Shown here one piece after another: positions 1 through 4,546 of a stretch of 6,670 bases of DNA. This DNA comes from Methylococcales bacterium (lineage in GTDB: Bacteria; Pseudomonadota; Gammaproteobacteria; Methylococcales; Methylomonadaceae). The notes below the pieces were generated by a model that worked only from the letters and a program-made list of their open reading frames with translations, had not been told where the DNA came from and did not search any database. The stretch covers positions 1 through 6,670 of the forward strand of contig JAGLUC010000187.1 of NCBI GenBank assembly GCA_023134955.1, given 5' to 3'. The position numbers were made by a program, and so were the translations under genes. Each line of letters opens with the position of its first letter. Within the stretch, counting starts at the first letter, position 1.

Positions 1-38
1 CGTTGCCCCGACCCGATCGGGAAACGGTTGACTCGAAA

Positions 39-70
39 CCCCGTATTACACTTCGTTTCATACGGGCTAC
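39..70. repeat. REP-like palindromic hairpin
   Basis: A perfect 7-base inverted repeat, CCCGTAT at 40-46 and ATACGGG at 60-66, encloses a 13-base loop and is followed by CTAC. Read on the minus strand it begins GTAGCCCGTATGAAACG, which resembles the GTAGCCCGgATG...CCGGG type of dispersed REP repeat common in Gammaproteobacteria; that resemblance is from memory. It lies about 80 bases beyond the hemJ stop codon, so it could stabilise or end that transcript. It lacks the U-tract of an intrinsic terminator on either strand. A separate 10-base palindrome, CCCGATCGGG, is at 12-21. Confidence 0.5.
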
Positions 71-149
71 AATATGTACTAATAAAAGAAAGTCAAATAA
101 GCTGCCAGAACTTTTGGGACGATTAATATGGACATTGCTATATTTTTCT

Positions 150-575
150 TTAAAAAGGCTTGACCACTGCAAGAATAACTATCCCCACTAAAAATAACAC
201 AGGTATTTCATTCATCCAGCGATAATAAACGTGTGAATGTTGGTTTCTGTCATGTTTAAAGTCTAATAAGCATTTACCGCAAAAAATGTGGTAGACAATC
301 AATAAAGCCAATAAAGCTAGTTTGCTGTGTAGCCATCCAGTTGCTGAATAAAGTTCCCAGGCATAACTAGTTAGCATCCAGATGCCGAAGACAAAGGTCA
401 GGATCATTCCTGGTGTCATGATGCCAAAAAATAGTTTACGTTCCATGATTTTGAAGCGCTCATGACTTATTTTGTCGTCACTCATGGCATGATAAACAAA
501 CAGACGAGGCAGGTAAAACAGGCCTGCAAACCAGGTTACCATAAAAATCAAATGTAAGGCTTTTAACCAGAGCAT
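150..575 (-). CDS. hemJ: HemJ protoporphyrinogen IX oxidase (CopD-like membrane protein)
   Basis: This 141-residue protein has the length and layout of HemJ, the inner-membrane enzyme that oxidises protoporphyrinogen IX to protoporphyrin IX late in haem synthesis in many bacteria lacking HemG or HemY. Four hydrophobic segments are visible, at about 3-25, 50-70, 82-100 and 124-140. Signature stretches include the N-terminal MLWLKALHLIF and WFAGLFYLPRLFVYHA, the GWLHSKLALLA helix (His83, Lys85) and the C-terminal YRWMNEIPVLFLVG ending VVKPF. His8, His29 and His83 are conserved-looking; a conserved His is the b-haem ligand in characterised HemJ. The start is supported by AGGA (583-586 on the plus strand), seven bases before ATG. 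This site overlaps the stop codon of the upstream thioredoxin gene, implying translational coupling as last gene of the unit. Family identity is firm; activity is inferred. Confidence 0.93.
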   Translation of the reverse strand: MLWLKALHLIFMVTWFAGLFYLPRLFVYHAMSDDKISHERFKIMERKLFFGIMTPGMILTFVFGIWMLTSYAWELYSATGWLHSKLALLALLIVYHIFCGKCLLDFKHDRNQHSHVYYRWMNEIPVLFLVGIVILAVVKPF

Positions 576-584
576 GTGTTTATC

Positions 585-1079
585 CTATAATAAAAGTTGT
601 AGAGCTTGTTTCATGTTGTTTAGATCAAAAATACCAGTTTTTTGCATAACAATATTTCCTTTTGGCGATATTAAAAATGTTGTGGGGGTTAATTGAACCT
701 GACCAAAAGCTTTGGCATGCTCTGCTTTTAAATCTAAAGCCACATGATAAGGTATTTGTCTGGCTTTTGTCATTTCCACCACATGACTGGGCGGGTCGTA
801 ATACATGGCAATAGCTATATGGAACAAACCCAGTGGATGATATTGCTGGTACAGTTCAATCAAGTGAGGGATTTCTTTAATACAATTGGCACAATCAGTT
901 GCCCAAAAAGTAATAATAACAGGGCTGCCTTGTAAATTTGATAATTCGATTTTTTGTCCAGTAACCGTGGTAAATACAGCATTTGGTGCATGTGTAATAC
1001 TGGTTATTTGCCAAGTTAATAAGCTCGTTATTAACAATCCAGTGATCAGCAAGGGAATAAAAAATTTATTAGCCTTCAT
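585..1079 (-). CDS. TlpA/ResA-like membrane-anchored thioredoxin
   Basis: This 164-residue protein has one N-terminal membrane anchor (about residues 7-29) followed by a periplasm-facing redoxin/AhpC-TSA-type thioredoxin fold. The active site is WATDCANC (Cys63 and Cys66), in place of the commoner WCxPC; a TPTT stretch at 131-134 supplies the cis-proline (Pro132) opposite it. Such proteins reduce disulfides in the envelope, often for cytochrome c or copper-site assembly, but nothing here fixes the partner. The ATG overlaps the last codons of the ClC gene by 11 bases and has only a poor ribosome binding site, so coupled translation is likely. The stop is nine bases before hemJ. The neighbouring haem gene makes a cytochrome or haem-related role plausible, but that is inference. 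Confidence 0.85.
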   Translation of the reverse strand: MKANKFFIPLLITGLLITSLLTWQITSITHAPNAVFTTVTGQKIELSNLQGSPVIITFWATDCANCIKEIPHLIELYQQYHPLGLFHIAIAMYYDPPSHVVEMTKARQIPYHVALDLKAEHAKAFGQVQLTPTTFLISPKGNIVMQKTGIFDLNNMKQALQLLL

Positions 1080-2370
1080 CTTTGGCTTTTATTTCTTCTT
1101 TAACGGGCTGGATATAAGAGTCACAGAGGGCTCGATAAAGTGGGGTAGGGTTTATTAGTTTGGATGTGCCTGTGGCAAAAAAAGCAGTTGCCATTAAAGG
1201 AATAAGAATTTCGTGGCTGCCTGTCATTTCCATCACAATAACAAAAGAGGTGAGGGGCGATTGCAACATGCCTGAGAAATAAGCGGTCATGGTAAGCAAA
1301 ATCATAGCTGAAGCAGGCGCAACTGGAAACCAATGGGCTAAATTAACACCAAACCCTGCACCCGTGGCGATAGATGGAACAAAAATGCCACTGGGAATAC
1401 CACTGAATGAGGTGGCGCAAGTTGCTAACATTTTAAATAATGGAAAAAAAGGATCCATGGATTCACTGTTAGTTAAAATAGCTTTGGCTTGGGAATAACC
1501 TGTACCAAAAGAATCACCATTAGAATAATAACCGAGAATGGCAATAATGCTGCCACAAGCAAAGGCGATTAAAGCAATAGGTAGTTTGCTTTTGTTAAGT
1601 AAGCGGCCGCCTGTGATAATAATTTTACTAAATAGACCCCCTAAAAAACCACCAGCAATACCACACAAAGGAATGGCAATCCAGCTTTGGCTCCAGGGCA
1701 TAATGAATGATTTATCATTAAAGAAAATGTAATTGTCTAATATGGCGTAAGCAGTCACCCCAGAAAAAATAATAGCGGTTAAAACTAAACTGCTGATTTT
1801 TTCTTCCAAGGCGCGCCCCATTTCTTCAATGGCAAAAATAATACCAGCTAAAGGTGCGCTAAACATAGCAGCGAATCCTGCGGCACTACCAGCAAGAATC
1901 AGCCCTCGTTCCATATAATGAGGTGGGAATTTAACGGCTTTTCCTAAGGAGGCCATAAATGATGCGCCCACATGAACCGCAGGACCTCCGAATCCGACTG
2001 AAGCACCTGATAATAAGCCCATGATGGGTAAAAACATTTTACCAAAAGCAATTTTTAGTGAAACAAGACGGCTTCTGTCCGCTAAGTTACCCGTTATTTC
2101 AAGTGCGGTTTTAACTTGAGGAATACCACTGCGCTCAGAACCAGGAAAAAACCGAAAAGTAATCCAGGCAGTTAAGCTAAGTCCTAGTGGTGCGATAATA
2201 AAATTAGACCAGGGATATTCTAATGAAATGGAACGATAGGTTTCACCAGCCCATTCACTGAGTAAAGTCATCGCAACGATGAGTATGCCAACAAATATGG
2301 CACCACCCCAAAATACCAGGCGTTGTTTCCAGGCAATGATGGAAAAAAATGAAGATAGTTGTTCTGACAT
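1069..2370 (-). CDS. ClC-family anion channel/transporter lacking the gating glutamate
   Basis: This 433-residue polytopic inner-membrane protein belongs to the ClC family of chloride channels and Cl-/H+ exchangers. Visible signatures are SGIPQVK (81-87, with the selectivity-filter Ser81), the block GASVGFGGPAVHVG (122-135), GSAAGFAAMFSAPLAGIIFAIEE (about 161-183), GIPSGIFVP (324-332) and PLY (410-412, Tyr412 matching the pore Tyr445 of E. coli ClC). By alignment to E. coli ClC-ec1, the internal proton glutamate (E203) is kept as Glu183. The external gating glutamate (E148, in GREGP) is replaced by Gly128, read directly as GGA at 1987-1989. There is no C-terminal CBS domain. The ATG is preceded by a weak AGAG four bases away. 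It heads the unit ClC, thioredoxin, hemJ. Mechanism (leaky channel or uncoupled transporter) is inferred. Confidence 0.93.
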   Translation of the reverse strand: MSEQLSSFFSIIAWKQRLVFWGGAIFVGILIVAMTLLSEWAGETYRSISLEYPWSNFIIAPLGLSLTAWITFRFFPGSERSGIPQVKTALEITGNLADRSRLVSLKIAFGKMFLPIMGLLSGASVGFGGPAVHVGASFMASLGKAVKFPPHYMERGLILAGSAAGFAAMFSAPLAGIIFAIEEMGRALEEKISSLVLTAIIFSGVTAYAILDNYIFFNDKSFIMPWSQSWIAIPLCGIAGGFLGGLFSKIIITGGRLLNKSKLPIALIAFACGSIIAILGYYSNGDSFGTGYSQAKAILTNSESMDPFFPLFKMLATCATSFSGIPSGIFVPSIATGAGFGVNLAHWFPVAPASAMILLTMTAYFSGMLQSPLTSFVIVMEMTGSHEILIPLMATAFFATGTSKLINPTPLYRALCDSYIQPVKEEIKAKDEG

Positions 2371-2600
2371 GTAGCTCTAAATTTAAACTAGAAGTTCTTC
2401 GTTGTTGTGTTAATAGATTGACCGTTTTTAGCCCTCCCTTGCTGGATGCCTACATGGATGTAGGTAAGTAGAGCAATGCAGGAGCAATTGCCGAGAGGGT
2501 TTGGGTGAGGAGACGTTGAAATAAATTCTTTTGTTCCTTATTTCTTTACCCCATCAAACCTAAGCTTATGAATATTTGGAATGATGATTTGTTAGATATT
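2371..2600. other. Intergenic region between two co-directional units
   Basis: No coding frame here looks real. The region must hold the end of the sigma-54 activator transcript and the promoter of the ClC unit. The right half has only a weak AT-rich inverted repeat (GAAATAA 2518-2524, TTATTTC 2538-2544) without a following T-tract on either strand, so no convincing terminator is seen. For ClC, a TTAACA-like -35 (plus-strand 2408-2413) and a poor TAGTTT -10 (2385-2390) sit 17 bases apart, too weak to call. The central part is a palindromic repeat listed separately. Confidence 0.5.
2431..2512. repeat. Candidate dispersed palindromic element (MITE/REP-like)
   Basis: Nested inverted repeats are visible. 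The core is CCTACA (2449-2454) and TGTAGG (2459-2464) around TGGA. Outside it are TTGCT (2439-2443) and AGCAA (2472-2476). An outer imperfect pair is CCCTCCC (2432-2438) with GAGAGGG (2493-2499, one mismatch). It is GC-richer than the flanking DNA and non-coding. The sequence style (CTCACCCAAACCCTCTC on the minus strand) resembles small interspersed repeats of some gammaproteobacterial genomes, from memory only. With one copy here, the repetitive nature cannot be shown. It could also act as a transcript-end structure. Confidence 0.4.
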
Positions 2601-3557
2601 TTAATGTGTTGCAATGCCGTATTTTTGAATGCGATAAAGTAAAGTATCTCTGGATAAGCCTAGTAAGCGAGCAGATTGGCTACGATTGCCATTGGTTCTG
2701 ACTAATGCCTGGTGAATCATATCAACTTCCAAATCATCTAAACGTAAACCCGTTTCAGGTAAGGTAAATGTTGAGTTGTCGGATGCAGAGATACAACTGC
2801 TAAATTCTAAGGGTAGATTTTCTGGCTCAATCGTTTGTCCTGCTAATAAAATGCTAAGACGTTCACATAAGTTACGTAATTCTCTAATGTTACCTGGCCA
2901 GCTATACCCCCGTAGTACCTTGTGTGTGCGTTTACTGAATTTGGGTGCAACAATTGAATGAGTTTTAGAGCAGTGAGACAAGAAATGTTTAGTGAGTGGC
3001 TCAATATCTTCAGTCCGTTGACTGAGAGAAGGAAGCTCTATTGGTACAATATTTAAACGAAAGTATAAGTCTTGACGAAATTCACCTGCCAAAATTTGTT
3101 TATTAAGATCTGCATTGGTTGCAGCGATAATACGAACATCAACTTTATAAGGTTTAGTTTCTCCAACCGCTAAACAATCACCAGACTCTAAGAATCGGAG
3201 TAGTTTAGATTGAATAGACATGGGCAGTGAATTAATTTCATCTAAGAATAATGTTCCGCCATGTGCGGCTTGAAATAAACCTTGTTTATTAGTTATTGCA
3301 CCCGTAAAAGCTCCTTTTTTATGACCAAATAATTCAGACTCAGCCAGGCTTTCGGCTAATGCTGCACAGTTCAATGTAATAAAAGGTTTGTTAGCACGAA
3401 AGCTATCTTTTTGAATGGCAGTAGCAAGCACTTCTTTACCCGTACCTGTTTCACCTTTAATCAAGATAGTTACATCGGTAGTTGCAATCATTTTTGCACT
3501 ACGCAGAATTGATTCAAATGCGGGAGATTGACCAATGTTTGAACTGAAATGGGGCAT
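2601..3557 (-). CDS. PspF-like sigma-54-dependent transcriptional activator without sensor domain
   Basis: This 318-residue bacterial enhancer-binding protein uses ATP hydrolysis to open promoters bound by sigma-54 RNA polymerase. The AAA+ domain begins almost at once: Walker A GETGTGKE (35-42), the sigma-54-contacting loop GAFTGA (82-87), Walker B GTLFLDE (101-107), sensor I around ATNAD (146-150), arginine-finger region FRQDLYFR (160-167) and sensor II WPGNIREL (220-227). A Fis-type helix-turn-helix (about 285-315, with NRSQSARLLGLSRDTLLYRI) ends the protein. All motifs needed for activity look intact. No receiver, GAF or PAS domain precedes them, and only 30 bases separate its ATG from the upstream stop codon, so none has been lost to a mis-chosen start. 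The layout and length match PspF (325 residues), which is controlled by a partner protein. A GAGAG sequence lies upstream of the start. It is co-transcribed with the membrane protein gene; its target is not proven. Confidence 0.93.
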   Translation of the reverse strand: MPHFSSNIGQSPAFESILRSAKMIATTDVTILIKGETGTGKEVLATAIQKDSFRANKPFITLNCAALAESLAESELFGHKKGAFTGAITNKQGLFQAAHGGTLFLDEINSLPMSIQSKLLRFLESGDCLAVGETKPYKVDVRIIAATNADLNKQILAGEFRQDLYFRLNIVPIELPSLSQRTEDIEPLTKHFLSHCSKTHSIVAPKFSKRTHKVLRGYSWPGNIRELRNLCERLSILLAGQTIEPENLPLEFSSCISASDNSTFTLPETGLRLDDLEVDMIHQALVRTNGNRSQSARLLGLSRDTLLYRIQKYGIATH

Positions 3558-3587
3558 AGTATCTACTCTCTAAATCAAGGTTCACAG

Positions 3588-4304
3588 CTAAATATGCTGT
3601 AAACGCATTGGGTTAAGCCAAGGAAAAACAGCTAGAAGTGCAATAAATACCAAAAGCAGTCCAATGGCTTGTTTAAACCGCTGCATTTTTGATAGCTTAG
3701 TTAATATGTTGGTCATTATACCTACTCCCATAACCGATGGCAAAGTTCCTAAGCCAAAAGCAAGCATGCTCATTGCGCTGATCATAATATCACCAGTGGT
3801 AGCTGCTAGTGCAAGAGCTGCATAGACCAGTCCACAAGGGAGCCAGCCCCAGACCATGCCAAATAAAAAAGCCTGAAATCGACTTTTAACAGGAATGAGT
3901 TTACGTCCATAAGGCTCTAACACCTTCCATATTTTAGAACCTGATTTTTCAATATAAGCAAAACGCGGAAACCATCCTGCAATATAAAGACCAGCACCGA
4001 CCATAATACTGGCAGATACTAATTGTAAAATCCGATGACCTAAAGCTGAGTCAAAGGGAAGCGTTATAAGGGATTCTGCAATACCTACTAATAATCCTGC
4101 CAAAGTATAACTGAAGATACGTCCCATATTGTAATTAAGGACATAGGGAAACAACAGTGCTTTGTTATTTCTGATTTCAGGTTTAAGGCTTAATGTTAGT
4201 GTGCCAATAATTGATCCGCACATGCCGATACAATGTAGGCTGCTAAATAAGCCCATTGCAAAAGCAGTAAAATAAGATGCGGTAAATGTAAGATGAAATT
4301 CCAT
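3588..4304 (-). CDS. TauE/SafE or DsbD_2-type membrane protein with HCxGMCG motif
   Basis: This 238-residue polytopic inner-membrane protein has about six hydrophobic segments (roughly 10-38, 52-75, 92-112, 145-168, 172-200 and 212-230). The first contains SSLHCIGMCG (21-30; His24, Cys25, Met28, Cys29) and a later one contains WLPCGLVYAAL (154-164; Cys157). These are hallmarks of the family usually annotated as sulfite exporter TauE/SafE or cytochrome c biogenesis DsbD_2/UreH-like. Members often lie beside cbb3-oxidase and copper-handling genes. The Cys, Met and His residues within the membrane suggest metal binding or thiol redox transfer; the substrate is unknown. The ATG has no clear Shine-Dalgarno sequence, and no in-frame alternative start nearby is better, so the start is less certain. 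It is the first gene of the unit with the sigma-54 activator, divergent from the TonB receptor. Confidence 0.85.
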   Translation of the reverse strand: MEFHLTFTASYFTAFAMGLFSSLHCIGMCGSIIGTLTLSLKPEIRNNKALLFPYVLNYNMGRIFSYTLAGLLVGIAESLITLPFDSALGHRILQLVSASIMVGAGLYIAGWFPRFAYIEKSGSKIWKVLEPYGRKLIPVKSRFQAFLFGMVWGWLPCGLVYAALALAATTGDIMISAMSMLAFGLGTLPSVMGVGIMTNILTKLSKMQRFKQAIGLLLVFIALLAVFPWLNPMRLQHI

Positions 4305-4308
4305 AAGA

Positions 4309-4327
4309 GATAAACATTATCATAATG
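4309..4327. promoter_or_regulatory. Candidate Fur-box-like operator
   Basis: GATAAACATTATCATAATG contains the perfect 6-1-6 palindrome CATTAT-C-ATAATG (4315-4327). Read on the minus strand, the 19 bases match the classical Fur consensus GATAATGATAATCATTATC at 15 positions by hand count. The site is inside the predicted leader of the membrane protein/activator transcript, ending four bases before its ATG, where a bound repressor would block transcription. AT-rich DNA makes chance matches easier, and the regulator could be another dyad-binding protein. Confidence 0.35.
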
Positions 4328-4350
4328 GGCTAAAGATAGAAATAGTAACA

Positions 4351-4380
4351 ATTCTAAGGTTGTTTTGATAACTGTGTAAA
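4351..4380 (-). promoter_or_regulatory. Sigma-70-type promoter for the membrane protein/activator unit
   Basis: On the minus strand, TTTACA (4375-4380; one mismatch to TTGACA) and TAGAAT (4351-4356; one mismatch to TATAAT) are separated by 18 bases. Transcription would start near 4344, leaving a leader of about 40 bases before the ATG at 4304. Position, orientation and box quality agree, but this is read by eye. Confidence 0.5.
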
Positions 4381-4405
4381 GTGGGTGATATAACGTATTA
4401 AAAAC

Positions 4406-4424
4406 AAGCTATATAACATAGTTT
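4406..4424. promoter_or_regulatory. Possible activator-binding dyad upstream of the sigma-54 promoter
   Basis: AAGCTAT (4406-4412) and ATAGTTT (4418-4424) form an inverted repeat with 6 of 7 pairs and a 5-base centre. Its centre is about 93 bases before the predicted receptor transcript start, a usual distance for an enhancer-binding protein site. Other dyads nearby (AACAA 4347-4351 with TTGTT 4360-4364; the Fur-like site) compete for the role. Confidence 0.2.
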
Positions 4425-4481
4425 AATTAAATGTTTTATTACTTATTCCTTATATAATTGATTTTTAATATAAAAAATAGT

Positions 4482-4497
4482 TGGAACAATATGTGCT
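4482..4497 (+). promoter_or_regulatory. Candidate sigma-54 (-24/-12) promoter for the TonB receptor
   Basis: TGGAACAATATGTGCT compares well with the sigma-54 consensus TGGCACG-N4-TTGC(A/T). The essential GG (4483-4484) and GC (4495-4496) are exactly ten bases apart, and T, A, C, T and the final T also agree; three consensus positions differ. Transcription would begin near 4508, giving a 36-base leader with the ribosome binding site at 4533-4539. The gene for a sigma-54 activator lies about 0.9 kb away in the divergent unit, which supports the reading. The competing sigma-70 pair TTGTAT (4497-4502) and TAAAAT (4518-4523) has a poor 15-base spacer. Confidence 0.5.
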
Positions 4498-4532
4498 TGT
4501 ATCAAATGATAAAATACTAAAATAATTCAAAA

Positions 4533-4546
4533 GAGAGGGTAATTTG
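4533..4546 (+). promoter_or_regulatory. Ribosome binding site deciding a TTG start
   Basis: GAGAGGG at 4533-4539 is followed after TAAT by TTG (4544-4546). Translation from this TTG immediately gives a positively charged N-terminus and hydrophobic core of a signal peptide. No ATG or GTG in frame fits both the ribosome binding site and the signal peptide, so TTG is the chosen start. Confidence 0.75.

Larger units (their letters stand above)
4305..4543. other. Divergent promoter region
   Basis: This 239-base, very AT-rich spacer separates the minus-strand membrane protein/activator unit from the plus-strand receptor. It carries a sigma-70-like promoter for the minus strand, a sigma-54-like promoter for the plus strand and several dyads, listed separately. 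A perfect TATAAT also occurs at 4453-4458 on the plus strand but has no recognisable -35 at the right distance. No small gene or structured leader RNA was recognised. Confidence 0.6.

Noticed and set aside
3..191. Plus-strand open frame of 62 codons starting at TTG
   Set aside because: It runs through the REP-like hairpin and into the hemJ end, has no ribosome binding site and shows no recognisable protein features.
886..1158. Plus-strand 90-codon frame antisense to the thioredoxin and the ClC end
   Set aside because: It is antisense to two well-supported genes and has no family signature of its own.
1121..1333. Minus-strand 70-codon frame inside the ClC gene, and plus-strand frames at 1289-1498 and 1538-1732
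   Set aside because: All lie within the ClC coding region in other frames; ClC's family motifs are continuous across them.
2385..2413. Sigma-70 promoter for the ClC unit (TTAACA, 17 bases, TAGTTT)
   Set aside because: The -10 matches only three of six positions and would leave a leader of only a few bases; kept only as a mention in the spacer entry.
2518..2544. Inverted repeat GAAATAA/TTATTTC as terminator of the activator transcript
   Set aside because: The stem is almost all A-T and no T-tract follows on the relevant strand.
4305..4480. A second sigma-54 promoter facing the membrane protein/activator unit
   Set aside because: No GG-N10-GC spacing was found on the minus strand, so self-activation through sigma-54 is not supported.
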